Source: Bacteroides mediterraneensis (GTDB lineage Bacteria; Bacteroidota; Bacteroidia; Bacteroidales; Bacteroidaceae). Taken from it: a stretch of 64,000 bases of DNA. Both the position numbers and the translations under genes were made by a program. The notes beneath the pieces were generated by a model. It searched no databases, was not told where the DNA came from, and was given only the letters and a program-made list of their open reading frames with translations. Shown one piece after another: positions 32,823 through 41,499 of this stretch (positions are counted from its first letter, which is position 1; each line of letters starts with the position of its first letter). The stretch covers positions 3,410,001-3,474,000 of the forward strand of contig NZ_DAJPEN010000001.1 of NCBI RefSeq assembly GCF_025993685.1, read 5' to 3'.

Positions 32823-34400
32823 TTATTTCTTCATGTTGGCTTCTTCCAGTCCATAATGTTTCTTGGCGTCTTCCGCACGCAGCAGCATGGCTATCACAAT
32901 GGCACATACGCCAAAGACTGCAAAAATCACCATCGGTGCCGTATAATCGTAACCCGTAATGACACCGGCTTCATTACGCAGCGTAGCAAAATGTTCAATC
33001 ACCCAACCAATCAGCCAAGGCACCATGGTGAGGCCGATGTTCTGGATATAGAAGATAATGGCATACGCAGAGCCCAGCTGTTTCATCGGGATAATCTTAG
33101 GTACGGAAGGCCACATGGCACTCGGCACCAATGAGAAAGCAATTCCCAACACAATCATCACCACTACGGCAAACCACCAGTAATTCATAATGGGGAGCGC
33201 AAAAAGCACATGTACAGCAGTCAGCATGAAAGAACCGATAATCATCAGGGTAGCTCCACGGCCGATACGGTCGTACAAGATACCGAACACCGGGGTAAGC
33301 AGGATGGTACCAAACGGCAAGAGGGCCGGAATCCACCCTGCAAACAATTCGGGCACGTCGTATTTATAAATCATCAACTTTGTGGCAAATTTCAGGAAAG
33401 GGAACACGCCCGCATAGAACATCAGACAAAGCAGGTTGATCAGCCAGAATCCTCTGCTGCAGAAAATCTGCTTCAAATCGGACATCTTGAATCCTTCTTC
33501 CTCCTTTTGACCGCTCTCCTTGCGTACAGCCTCGGCAGACGCATCTTCCTTGCGGTCCATCATACAATATACCAGATAGGAAGCAAATCCTGCACACAAA
33601 GCAATGGCACCGAACAATACAGGATAGGACACGTTACCCATCATACGGGCCACCGGCAGACTGACCCCCAACGCGAGGGCCGTACCGATACGGGCCATTG
33701 CTACCTGAAGTCCCATGGCCAACGCCAGTTCCTTACCGGCAAACCATTTGACGATGACTTTTGACACCGTAATACCGGTAATCTCGGCACCCATACCAAA
33801 GATGGCAAAGCCGATAGAGGCCAGCGCCACCTGCATATTCATGCCAAACAGCTGGGCATCGCCAAAATCAGTAGAAAGGGCATACCACTTTATCAACGCA
33901 CCGACCAGCATCAATCCGGACGACATGGTACCGGTGAAACGGATACCCATCTTATCCAAAATCACGCCTCCGAAGAAGAGCATCAGCAAGAAAACATTAA
34001 TCAAGCCATAAGCACCGGAGAAAAAGCCATACTCCGTACTTGACCAACCTTCTCCACGAGCCACTGAACTGATGGTCTTTTCCACCGTAACCTGTTGCCC
34101 GTTTACCATCTCACGATACTGCATCTTCACCCCTGCTCCCAGCTTTTCTACCGTCAAATCGGGTTCAGAAAGCATGTTGGCAGCGGAAAACAACCGCACC
34201 TTGGCTACCAGCGTATCCGCCGGCATGGAAGTGTCATCCGTAAAATAGACCACCTTCCCTTTCGTCGTCAACAAATTTTCCAAAGGTGACATCACATCGG
34301 TCAGGAAATATCCACACATCATTGTAAACGATACGATAAACAACGCTGTCCAGCGTGCCGCCTTCGAATCACTCAATCTCTTCTGAATCTTTTCTTTCAT
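32823..34400 (-). CDS. MFS transporter with extracytoplasmic insert
   Basis: A 525-residue major facilitator with about 12 helices: WTALFIVSFTMMCGYFLTDVMSPLE forms helix 1 and SSTEYGFFSGAYGLINVFLLMLF helix 2. Between them lies an insert of about 75 residues (roughly 42-115: KVVYFTDDTSMPADTLVAKV, then VEKLGAGVKMQYREMVNG) that is hydrophilic and would sit in the periplasm; such a loop is unusual for MFS. A cytoplasmic charged stretch links the two halves (RKEDASAEAVRKE). Substrate unknown. It is alone on its transcript, with its own -7 box (34444-34451) and terminator. Confidence 0.85.
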   Translation of the reverse strand: MKEKIQKRLSDSKAARWTALFIVSFTMMCGYFLTDVMSPLENLLTTKGKVVYFTDDTSMPADTLVAKVRLFSAANMLSEPDLTVEKLGAGVKMQYREMVNGQQVTVEKTISSVARGEGWSSTEYGFFSGAYGLINVFLLMLFFGGVILDKMGIRFTGTMSSGLMLVGALIKWYALSTDFGDAQLFGMNMQVALASIGFAIFGMGAEITGITVSKVIVKWFAGKELALAMGLQVAMARIGTALALGVSLPVARMMGNVSYPVLFGAIALCAGFASYLVYCMMDRKEDASAEAVRKESGQKEEEGFKMSDLKQIFCSRGFWLINLLCLMFYAGVFPFLKFATKLMIYKYDVPELFAGWIPALLPFGTILLTPVFGILYDRIGRGATLMIIGSFMLTAVHVLFALPIMNYWWFAVVVMIVLGIAFSLVPSAMWPSVPKIIPMKQLGSAYAIIFYIQNIGLTMVPWLIGWVIEHFATLRNEAGVITGYDYTAPMVIFAVFGVCAIVIAMLLRAEDAKKHYGLEEANMKK

Positions 34401-34443
34401 GCTATTGTCTTATTTAACCATTAATTTCTTACAAAAAACGACG

Positions 34444-34451
34444 CAAAGATA
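34444..34451 (-). promoter_or_regulatory. -7 box upstream of the insert-bearing MFS gene
   Basis: TATCTTTG on the minus strand, 43 bases before the ATG. Confidence 0.5.
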
Positions 34452-34492
34452 CGATTTTTTTACATTTTTCTTTCATAATCAAAAATAACTTC

Positions 34493-34500
34493 TAACTTTG
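34493..34500 (+). promoter_or_regulatory. -7 box upstream of the DUF3332 gene
   Basis: TAACTTTG matches TAnnTTTG, 61 bases before the ATG. Confidence 0.5.
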
Positions 34501-34561
34501 TAGTAATTTGTAAGGGCAAAAGACAATACTCATTATATATTAACCCAAAACTAAAGCTGAT

Positions 34562-35116
34562 ATGAGAAAATTAAAACTTTACGCAGCATGCCTGATTCTG
34601 GGCAGCAGCATTATATGCTCTTCATGTATAGGCTCCTTTGGATTATGGAGCAATTTAAAAGACTGGAACAATAACATCGGCAACAAGTTCGTCAATGAAA
34701 TCGTATTTTTGGCATTCCACATCGTACCGGTCTATGAAGTTGCCTATCTGGCCGACATTCTCGTATTGAACTCCATTGAATTCTGGTCAGGCTCAAATCC
34801 TTTGGCAGAAAATGTGGGAACCGTAAAAACAGTGAAAGGTGAAAACGGAGAATACCTCGTACGCACAAATGAAGACGGATACACTATCACTAAAAAGGGA
34901 GAAGAGGACAAACCACTGAACCTGGTTTACAACAAGGAAAAGAACACATGGAATGCCTCTGCCGAAGGCCAGACCTTCGAACTCATTACCATGAACGAAG
35001 ACGGAACCATCACTTTCAAACAAGAGGACGGAACACCAATGACCGTTTCTCCAGACTTACAGGGAATGATTTCGGCACGTCAGGCTAACAGCCAGTCATT
35101 GTTTGTGGCACGATAA
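34562..35116 (+). CDS. DUF3332 lipoprotein
   Basis: A 184-residue lipoprotein of the DUF3332 family: signal peptide with lipobox-like IICSSC, then the conserved IGSFGLWSNLKDWNNNIGNKFVNE in two parts and a second hydrophobic stretch (IVFLAFHIVPVYEVAYLADILVLNSIEFW). The second half is a hydrophilic beta-rich region of short repeats (VKGENGEYLVRTNEDG, EGQTFELITMNEDG). Function unknown. Monocistronic, followed by a terminator. Confidence 0.85.
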   Translation: MRKLKLYAACLILGSSIICSSCIGSFGLWSNLKDWNNNIGNKFVNEIVFLAFHIVPVYEVAYLADILVLNSIEFWSGSNPLAENVGTVKTVKGENGEYLVRTNEDGYTITKKGEEDKPLNLVYNKEKNTWNASAEGQTFELITMNEDGTITFKQEDGTPMTVSPDLQGMISARQANSQSLFVAR

Positions 35117-35137
35117 TAATCTATATTCTATCATAGG

Positions 35138-35170
35138 AAGGGCCGCTACGGATTCGTGACGGCCTTTTTT
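35138..35170 (+). terminator. Terminator after the DUF3332 gene
   Basis: GGCCG (35141-35145) pairs with CGGCC (35160-35164) around a 14-base loop, followed by T6. Confidence 0.85.
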
Positions 35171-35238
35171 CTGTCAATCTGTTCCCTTTCCGGCAAGAAG
35201 AGGAAAGCTTGACAGCTCTTTTTCTGTCAATCTGACAA
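35171..35238. repeat. CTGTCAA/TTGACAG repeat cluster upstream of hsp20
   Basis: TTTTTCTGTCAATCTG occurs twice (35166-35181 and 35219-35234). The core CTGTCAA at 35171 and 35224 alternates with its complement TTGACAG at 35209 and a variant CTGACAA at 35232, so it can form hairpins or be a set of operator half-sites. It lies 215-280 bases before the hsp20 ATG, in a 335-base gap whose remainder holds no gene and no TAnnTTTG box. Confidence 0.55.
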
Positions 35239-35451
35239 TAATAAAAAGATCTCGGAGCCATCAAGGTTTGCTTAAGTTTAAAAACAAGGAGGATAATTAA
35301 ACGAGGTTTAAAATAAATGTGCTTCGTGACATACCCAAGCAAAATGGGCACAGGTTTTGCAATCTCTTAAGCGGAGCGCGGAAGCGAAAGCAGAAGCCCT
35401 CCAACAAGAAAATTGATAATAAAAACAACTTAAATATAGGAGATTACAATT

Positions 35452-35883
35452 ATGATGCCGACTAGAAAAAATTACAATCAGAACTGGTTACCAAGTATCT
35501 TTAATGATTTCTTTGATAACGATTGGATGGTAAAGGCTAACTCTACAGCTCCTGCAATCAATGTAATTGAAAGCGAAAAAGAGTATAAAGTGGAATTGGC
35601 AGCTCCCGGCATGACGAAGGATGACTTTCACGTTCAACTGGCTGATGACAATACGCTTACCATTTCAATGGAAAAGAAGAGCGAAAACAAGGAGGAGAAC
35701 GACAAGAAGTACTTGCGCCGCGAATTCTCTTACAGCAAATTCGAACAATCCATGATTATCCCTGATGACGTGGAGAAAGAGAAAATCAATGCTGCTGTCA
35801 ATGACGGTGTATTGACCATCGATTTGCCGAAAAAGACAAATGAAGAAAAAGTTCAGGCTCGTAAGGTTATTGAAATCAAATAA
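35452..35883 (+). CDS. Hsp20/alpha-crystallin small heat-shock protein
   Basis: A 143-residue ATP-independent holdase. An N-terminal arm (NWLPSIFNDFFDNDWM) precedes an alpha-crystallin domain from about residue 35 to 135: INVIESEKEYKVELAAPGMTKDDF, NTLTISMEKKSE, the REFSYSKFEQSMIIPDDV block, and the closing NDGVLTIDLPK. A good ribosome site (TAGGAGA) lies about 8 bases before the ATG, uncommon in this window, suggesting high expression. The 335-base leader region with repeats may hold heat-responsive control. It ends at a strong terminator shared with the permease gene. Confidence 0.96.
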   Translation: MMPTRKNYNQNWLPSIFNDFFDNDWMVKANSTAPAINVIESEKEYKVELAAPGMTKDDFHVQLADDNTLTISMEKKSENKEENDKKYLRREFSYSKFEQSMIIPDDVEKEKINAAVNDGVLTIDLPKKTNEEKVQARKVIEIK

Positions 35884-35904
35884 ATAAAGAGCTCCTAAAA
35901 AAGG

Positions 35905-35941
35905 AAGCCCCGCTCCTGCATGGGAAACGGGGCTTTTTTTT
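35905..35941. terminator. Terminator hsp20 / xanthine permease
   Basis: AAGCCCCG (35905-35912) pairs with CGGGGCTT (35928-35935) and is followed by a run of T; convergent genes on either side. Confidence 0.9.
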
Positions 35942-35955
35942 ATACCTGAAGAGAA

Positions 35956-37287
35956 TTATTCCTTTATCTGAATCAACAGGTTGGCCAGAATGGCAGTCAA
36001 TCCCCCAGTGGTAATTCCGGAAGAGAAAATGTTTCGCACCGTTTCCGGAAGCTGACATAAGATATCTGGCACAAGCTCCACGCTCAAGCCAAAAGAAAAG
36101 CTCAAAGCCATCACCAACGTGGCTTTACGGTCAATCTTTTGTGAAGAAATGATACGGATACCAGCCGCAGCCACCGTACCGAACATCAACAGTGTGGCTC
36201 CTCCCAATACAGGCTCCGGCATCAACGAGAACACCAACCCCACAGCCGGAAAAAGCCCCAATAATATCAGGAAACCGGCAATAAAGTAACCCACATAACG
36301 GCTGGCTACTCCTGTCAGCTGAATCATACCATTGTTCTGAGCAAAAATGGAATTAGGGAAAGAATTGAAGAAACCGGCCAACATAGAATTAAATCCATCT
36401 GCCAGAATACCTCCGGAAGCCCGCTTGACAAAAGTTTCTCCTTCCACCGGCTCACCCGAGATCAAAGAGTTGGCAGTAATGTCTCCGTATGCTTCAATGG
36501 CAGTAATCAGGTAAACCAATGCCAATCCGATAATGGCAGAAATATCAAACGACACCCCATAACGGAAAGGTATCGGAATATTGAATCCGCCATAGCTCTG
36601 TACAGCTGAGAAGTCGACCATCCCCAAAGCCCAGGCCAAGACATATCCTACGACCAAGCCTATCACAATCGAACTCATCCGCAGATAGCGGTTGGAACTA
36701 CGGTTAAAGAAAATAATCAGTACCAGTACCAATGCGGCCAGTCCGATATGCTGAAAAGCTCCAAACGAACCGTCTGCCTGTGCGGCGGCTCCTCCTCCAC
36801 AGGCGGAAATACCGACCTTAATCAAACTCATACCGATTAAAGTGACCACAATACCGGATACCAAAGGAGTAATGATGCGCCGCGTATACTTCAACACCCG
36901 GCTTATCAGCATTTCTACCGATGAAGCCACGATACATGCGCCAAATATGCTACTCAATCCTCCCGTCAGTCCCGCTGATATAATCGGGCCGATAAAAGAG
37001 AAACTCGTTCCCTGGATACACAACAGTCCACAGCCAATTGGCCCCACACGACGGCATTGGATGAAGGTAGAAATTCCGGAAGCAAAAAGCGCCATGGAAA
37101 CCAAAAAACCTGTCGTTTCCAAATCCAGCTTCAACGCTCCGGCAATAATCAGCGGAGGAGTAATGATGGCTACAAATATGGCCAGCAGATGCTGTAAAGC
37201 CGCAAAAATAGTATCTTTCAAAGGAGGACGGTCGTTCAAACCGTAGATAAGCCCGGCACTCTGGGCTGTTTGTTGTTCTTTTTCCAT
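35956..37287 (-). CDS. NCS2-family xanthine permease
   Basis: A 443-residue nucleobase transporter of the NCS2/UraA family with about 12-14 membrane segments. Seen: LQHLLAIFVAIITPPLIIAG at helix 1, CLLCIQGTSFSFIGPI (here GCGLLCIQGTSFSFIGPI), ITAIEAYGDITANS with the substrate-binding glutamate, and FPNSIFAQNNGMIQLTGVASR. The xpt gene sits 7 bases upstream on the same strand, so xanthine is the likely substrate. The longest frame starts with TTG at 37290; the adjacent ATG (37287) is preferred. Confidence 0.9.
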   Translation of the reverse strand: MEKEQQTAQSAGLIYGLNDRPPLKDTIFAALQHLLAIFVAIITPPLIIAGALKLDLETTGFLVSMALFASGISTFIQCRRVGPIGCGLLCIQGTSFSFIGPIISAGLTGGLSSIFGACIVASSVEMLISRVLKYTRRIITPLVSGIVVTLIGMSLIKVGISACGGGAAAQADGSFGAFQHIGLAALVLVLIIFFNRSSNRYLRMSSIVIGLVVGYVLAWALGMVDFSAVQSYGGFNIPIPFRYGVSFDISAIIGLALVYLITAIEAYGDITANSLISGEPVEGETFVKRASGGILADGFNSMLAGFFNSFPNSIFAQNNGMIQLTGVASRYVGYFIAGFLILLGLFPAVGLVFSLMPEPVLGGATLLMFGTVAAAGIRIISSQKIDRKATLVMALSFSFGLSVELVPDILCQLPETVRNIFSSGITTGGLTAILANLLIQIKE

Positions 37288-37294
37288 CAAAGAT

Positions 37295-37864
37295 TTACTC
37301 TTTTATTTTAATTTGACAATTATCCAAACTTTCTATGATTGCCAGCGATTCTACATGAATGCCTTGTGCGCGAAGATAATCTCCCCCATGCTGAAATGAC
37401 TTCTCTATCAAAAATCCCATACCTACCAATTCGGCTCCAGCCTTCTGTACCAAGTCGATGATTCCTTTTGCCGCATTCCCATTTGCCAGGAAATCATCAA
37501 TGAACAGCACTTTGTCACCCGGACACAAATAGTCTTTGCTTACACACACATCATACGTACGGTCTTTCGTAAAAGAATACACCGTGGTAGTCAGCATGTT
37601 CTCCATTGTACTCGGTTTTTTCTTTTTGGCAAAAACCACCGGAAGTTCCAGTAAGTAGCCCACCATGATGGCAGGAGCAATTCCGCTGGCCTCAATGGTC
37701 ATCACTTTGTTGATTTTTGTACTGGCAAATCTCCGTACGAACTCTACTGCCATCGACTTCATCAGAATCGGGTCCATCTGATGATTGATAAAATTATCCA
37801 CTTTGAGAATCCCTCCTTCAAAGCATTTTCCATCGCGAATGATGCGTTCCTTCAGTGCTTTCAT
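37295..37864 (-). CDS. xpt: Xanthine phosphoribosyltransferase
   Basis: A 189-residue type I phosphoribosyltransferase converting xanthine and PRPP to XMP in purine salvage. Seen: MKALKERIIRDGKCFEGGILKVD in the typical family opening, VMTIEASGIAPAIMVGY, KKKKPSTMEN, and the PRPP loop VLFIDDFLANGNAAKG. It is first of a two-gene unit with the permease. Its apparent leader (from the -7 box at 37910-37917) is about 40 bases, too short for a purine riboswitch. Confidence 0.95.
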   Translation of the reverse strand: MKALKERIIRDGKCFEGGILKVDNFINHQMDPILMKSMAVEFVRRFASTKINKVMTIEASGIAPAIMVGYLLELPVVFAKKKKPSTMENMLTTTVYSFTKDRTYDVCVSKDYLCPGDKVLFIDDFLANGNAAKGIIDLVQKAGAELVGMGFLIEKSFQHGGDYLRAQGIHVESLAIIESLDNCQIKIKE

Positions 37865-37909
37865 TGTTTATAATGAACTAAGAATTGATTATGCTTTTAT
37901 TTGAAAGTG

Positions 37910-37917
37910 CAAAGTTA
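37910..37917 (-). promoter_or_regulatory. -7 box upstream of xpt
   Basis: TAACTTTG on the minus strand, 45 bases before the ATG; no -33 TTTG at the usual distance. Confidence 0.5.
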
Positions 37918-37982
37918 CATGTTTTTTCTGAGAATTAAGGCAATTCTGGACACAGATAACATACAGTTCAGACCTTATGTAT

Positions 37983-38020
37983 AATCACCTTCATCACAAA
38001 AATCTGCAATGAAGGTGATT
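37983..38020. terminator. Hairpin between the fimbrillin and xpt genes
   Basis: AATCACCTTCAT (37983-37994) pairs perfectly with ATGAAGGTGATT (38009-38020) around a 14-base loop. It lies 41 bases after the fimbrillin stop and upstream of the xpt -7 box, so it most likely ends the fimbrillin transcript; the T run is weak. Confidence 0.65.
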
Positions 38021-38061
38021 TCACAAAAAGAATCTTACTTTCAAAACCTTCCGGTAACAGT

Positions 38062-39024
38062 CTATTCCTGGTTCTCATCCATAGTAATCTCGGGAAGCTC
38101 TTCCGAAATCCAGTCAACCACTTCACCGCCTTCCAACACCAACTCTTCCTTGGTCAGTTTAAGTGTAAACTGGTAAAACTTGCCCGCAGAAAATTGCTTT
38201 CCCAATTTATTGGTAGACGCCGTATATGAAAGGCCGTCACGCTGATAAAGAATAGAAAATTCAGTATCTTCAACCAAATCTGACGGATTGCATAAAAAAT
38301 ACAACGTATATCCGGATGCTTCCGTCACAGATACAGGTTCTTCAAAATTGAAAGTCAGTACATCTGCCTTGGAGGCATCCACATAAGAAACGCCATCCTC
38401 TTCTTCCAACTCTCCAAAATGATAAGTACTGCATCCAAACAAATTATCACCTTGAAAACTGACCCGTTTCAACAAGACTTCCCCTGCGGGCAGGGCATTT
38501 TTAATTTTTATAGAAATGAGGCTGTATACATGCTGGAAGGAAGCTGGCCCGGTAAAAGAAACCGTTCCATTCTCTGTCTCCCCATAACTTTTCTGACAGC
38601 GGGCTACCAGAAAATCAAAATCCCCTATTCCGGAAAGCGTTCCAGACTGCTGACTCAAATCAGGCATAGGCACACTGGTTCGCGTTGTCGCTTCCTCCGA
38701 ATAGGGATAATATGCACAGAACGAAAAACTGCTCACCTTGTCTTTCCATACCAAAGTCGACTCTGCTTCCCATTGACTTCCTGTCAATGTCCATTTTACA
38801 GGCTCATTCTCTTCCGGCATAAAAAATCCCAGTTCATCCTTTTCCGAAAAAACAGTACCTCCCGATTCGTCTGTAATAGTCCTAGATGCTTTCTCAGGCG
38901 CATAGACAGAAGCCTTCAAATGAAGAACCGGTTCTTCACTCAGATGTTGCAAAGACTCTTTTTGCTGACAAGAAGCCAACATGGACAGCACCAGGCATGC
39001 CCCTACAAATTTTTCTTTTTCCAT
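38062..39024 (-). CDS. Fimbrillin-family lipoprotein (Mfa-like)
   Basis: A 320-residue lipoprotein with lipobox SMLASC and the fimbrillin-type (Mfa-like) pattern: KASRTITDESGGTVFSEKDELGFFMP, FSFCAYYPYSEE, DFDFLVARCQKSYGE, and FQHVYSLISIKIKN. Such proteins build or cap type V fimbriae after lipid anchoring and proteolysis. No other fimbrial genes are adjacent, so it is an orphan. It is divergent from the alkaline phosphatase gene. Confidence 0.82.
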   Translation of the reverse strand: MEKEKFVGACLVLSMLASCQQKESLQHLSEEPVLHLKASVYAPEKASRTITDESGGTVFSEKDELGFFMPEENEPVKWTLTGSQWEAESTLVWKDKVSSFSFCAYYPYSEEATTRTSVPMPDLSQQSGTLSGIGDFDFLVARCQKSYGETENGTVSFTGPASFQHVYSLISIKIKNALPAGEVLLKRVSFQGDNLFGCSTYHFGELEEEDGVSYVDASKADVLTFNFEEPVSVTEASGYTLYFLCNPSDLVEDTEFSILYQRDGLSYTASTNKLGKQFSAGKFYQFTLKLTKEELVLEGGEVVDWISEELPEITMDENQE

Positions 39025-39084
39025 AATAAAAATGTAATATAGTTCAATAGATACAATGAAAAGACTTTAAAACGTCTACCCATT

Positions 39085-39117
39085 TTCATCATCTTTTTTA
39101 TCCAAAAAGATGGTGAA
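39085..39117. repeat. Inverted repeat in the fimbrillin-phosphatase divergent region
   Basis: TTCATCATCTTTTT (39085-39098) and AAAAAGATGGTGAA (39104-39117) are complementary apart from one T-G pair, with a 5-base loop. Lying between two divergent starts, it could be an operator or an RNA hairpin in the phosphatase leader. Confidence 0.55.
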
Positions 39118-39167
39118 ACCACAATTTTCCGTATTTTCGCAAAAACAATCATCCAACACAGAACTTT

Positions 39168-40586
39168 ATGAAGAAATTATCAATCGTCGTTATGTTCATC
39201 CTGTTGGCCTTCTGTCAAATCAATGCACAACAGGCCAAATATGTATTCTACTTCATCGGGGATGGAATGGGAGTCAATCAAGTACAAGGTACCGAACTGT
39301 ATCTTGGCGAATTAGAAGGGAAAATCGGAATTACTCCTTTGCAATTCACCCAGTTCCCTTACACTACTGTAGCCACCACTTTTTCGGCCACAAACGGAGT
39401 GACAGATTCTGCCGCAGCAGGAACCGCCTTGGCTACCGGCAGCAAGACTAAGAATGGGGCAATTGGAGTATTGAAAGATTTACAAACACCCGTGTACAGT
39501 GTAGCTACATGGGCCAAGGATTACGGATGCCGGGTAGGAGTAGCCACCAGCGTAAGTGTAGACCATGCCACTCCCGCAGCCTTTTATGCACATGCAGCCG
39601 GCAGAGGAAGTTATTATGACATAGGAAAAGACTTGTACACCACAGGATTTGACTTTTATGCAGGATCAGACTTCCTACAGCCGGAAGACAAACACAACCC
39701 TCAAGCCGAGAACCTTTACTCAATGGCTCCCCAATATGGCTATGCCATTGCCAGAGGATATAAAGACTATCTCAAGAAAAGCAAGAAGGCTGATAAAATG
39801 ATTCTCTTCCAGTCAGAGGCTTCTTCCAAGAAGGACCGAAGCTCTATTCCTTATGCGATTGACCGGGGAAAAGGAGACTTGACCTTACAGGAGATTACCC
39901 GCTCAGCCATCAATTTCCTTTCTAAAGACTTATCTAAAGGATTCTTCCTGATGGTAGAAGGAGGAAAAATAGACTGGGCCTGCCACAGCAACGATGCGGC
40001 AACCGTCTTCCATGAAATTATAGATTTTGACAACGCCATAAAAGTGGCCTATGAATTTTATTCACAACATCCGGACGAAACACTGATAGTTGTCACTGCC
40101 GACCACGAAACAGGAGGTTTCGTATTAGGGAAAGGTCCGTACGAACTGAACCTGCAGGTACTCAAGAACCAAAAAGTAAGTGAAAGCGGATTTACCAAAA
40201 TCATCAACCAGCTCCGTGCCAAGACTGACAATAACGTATCTTGGGAAGCTGTACAGCAAGCCTTAAAGGACAATTTCGGTTTTTGGGACAAAGTAAAATT
40301 AACCGAAAAGCAGGAAGCGCGCTTAAAAGCCGTCTACGAACAGAGCCTCAAGAACCAACAGATGAAGATGGAAAAGAGCGAATATGCACAAGATGAGCCT
40401 ATTGCCGCAGAAGCCAAACGAATCATCGATGAAATTGCCTTGACCGGATGGACCAGTGGAGGGCATTCTGCGGGCTACGTACCTGTATTTGCCATCGGCG
40501 TGGGAGCAGAAAAGTTCCAAAACCGTATCGACAATACGGAAATTCCGGTAAAAATTGCAGAAGCAGCCGGCTACACGCGAAAATAA
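39168..40586 (+). CDS. Alkaline phosphatase
   Basis: A 472-residue exported alkaline phosphatase of the PhoA superfamily. Signal peptide ends near QINAQ; metal-binding FYFIGDGMGVNQ opens the mature domain; the nucleophile serine is in GVTDSAAAGTALATG; MVEGGKIDWACHSND and VTADHETGGF supply further zinc ligands; SGGHSAGYVPVFAIG ends the core. It acts in the periplasm on phosphomonoesters. Pho regulation is plausible but no pho box was identified. Its stop is one base from the stop of the convergent HhH gene. Confidence 0.94.
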   Translation: MKKLSIVVMFILLAFCQINAQQAKYVFYFIGDGMGVNQVQGTELYLGELEGKIGITPLQFTQFPYTTVATTFSATNGVTDSAAAGTALATGSKTKNGAIGVLKDLQTPVYSVATWAKDYGCRVGVATSVSVDHATPAAFYAHAAGRGSYYDIGKDLYTTGFDFYAGSDFLQPEDKHNPQAENLYSMAPQYGYAIARGYKDYLKKSKKADKMILFQSEASSKKDRSSIPYAIDRGKGDLTLQEITRSAINFLSKDLSKGFFLMVEGGKIDWACHSNDAATVFHEIIDFDNAIKVAYEFYSQHPDETLIVVTADHETGGFVLGKGPYELNLQVLKNQKVSESGFTKIINQLRAKTDNNVSWEAVQQALKDNFGFWDKVKLTEKQEARLKAVYEQSLKNQQMKMEKSEYAQDEPIAAEAKRIIDEIALTGWTSGGHSAGYVPVFAIGVGAEKFQNRIDNTEIPVKIAEAAGYTRK

Positions 40587-40587
40587 A

Positions 40588-41499
40588 TCACTCGAAAGAC
40601 AAATAAGGTGACAAACGCTGAAGGTCTTTTTCGGAAAACTCTTCAAACAGAGAGAGCCGGGAAAGACCTTTTATATGTCCTCGCTTACGGCGGTATTCCA
40701 AAATGGCTTTCGCCTTGTAGAAGTCCATATAAGGGTGATTGCGCAACTTATCCAACCCATCCTTATTCACCCTGATTTTCCGAAACGGGACACCTTTCGC
40801 CACAAACCATTTATTCAGACAAGTATCCACATGGGGAATCTCCTGCAGCTGCTCCACATGCGTGAAACCTCCCAAACGGTTCCGGTAAGCCACAATCATC
40901 CTCGCAATTCCACTTCCAATTCCCGGAACACGCTTCAGCTCAGCCGTATCGGCCTCATTCAATGAGACCAGCGTCCCTTCAGGATACTTTTCTATCCGTT
41001 GCACCGACGCAGGAAAGGCCTTTTCCTCCTGAGCCTGCGGAAATCCACTTCTGTCGTCCACTTCCTGAATCCGGATATAAGGCCTCAACAAAAGATACTG
41101 TTTTTCTTCCAGCCCATAGATTTTGGAAAACGCTTCCGGCGTACGAAATTGCCCTCCTTTTTCCCGGTAACGAAGAATGTTCCGAACCACAAAAGATGGC
41201 AGTCCCAGCTTACGCAGCTGTAAAGAATCAGCTGTATTGGGATCAAAAACAGCAAGAACCGCCTCCGGTTGTTCCTTGCCTCTCACCTTCGTATATCTCC
41301 GCTTCGTATAGTCTAACTCACGCTGCTTCACAGAAGCCAAAAAAGAATCTATTTCCGCACTGTCCTCCTGATAGGTCTGTCCCGGTGGCTCCGTAATCCG
41401 GCATACAGCCCAAAAGGTGGCTAAAACCACCAAAAGGCCTAACAACAGCAGAATAACCCTCCGCTCCGACCGCGAGTAATAGAAGAAATCTTTCCACAT
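40588..41499 (-). CDS. Membrane-anchored helix-hairpin-helix protein (ComEA-like)
   Basis: A 303-residue protein with one N-terminal membrane helix (VILLLLGLLVVLATFWAV) followed by three helix-hairpin-helix motifs: FDPNTADSLQLRKLGLPSFVVRNILRYREKGG in two blocks, VSLNEADTAELKRVPGIGSGIARMIVAYR, and KDGLDKLRNHPYMDFYKAKAILEYR. The folds bind DNA in ComEA-type DNA uptake proteins; here the topology would place them outside the inner membrane. No competence genes are nearby. The stop overlaps the start region of the NSS gene upstream by one base, so the two are coupled. Confidence 0.85.
   Translation of the reverse strand: MWKDFFYYSRSERRVILLLLGLLVVLATFWAVCRITEPPGQTYQEDSAEIDSFLASVKQRELDYTKRRYTKVRGKEQPEAVLAVFDPNTADSLQLRKLGLPSFVVRNILRYREKGGQFRTPEAFSKIYGLEEKQYLLLRPYIRIQEVDDRSGFPQAQEEKAFPASVQRIEKYPEGTLVSLNEADTAELKRVPGIGSGIARMIVAYRNRLGGFTHVEQLQEIPHVDTCLNKWFVAKGVPFRKIRVNKDGLDKLRNHPYMDFYKAKAILEYRRKRGHIKGLSRLSLFEEFSEKDLQRLSPYLSFE

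Noticed and set aside
37865..37920. Purine riboswitch before xpt
   Set aside because: The probable -7 box leaves a leader of about 40 bases, too short, and no aptamer core could be seen.
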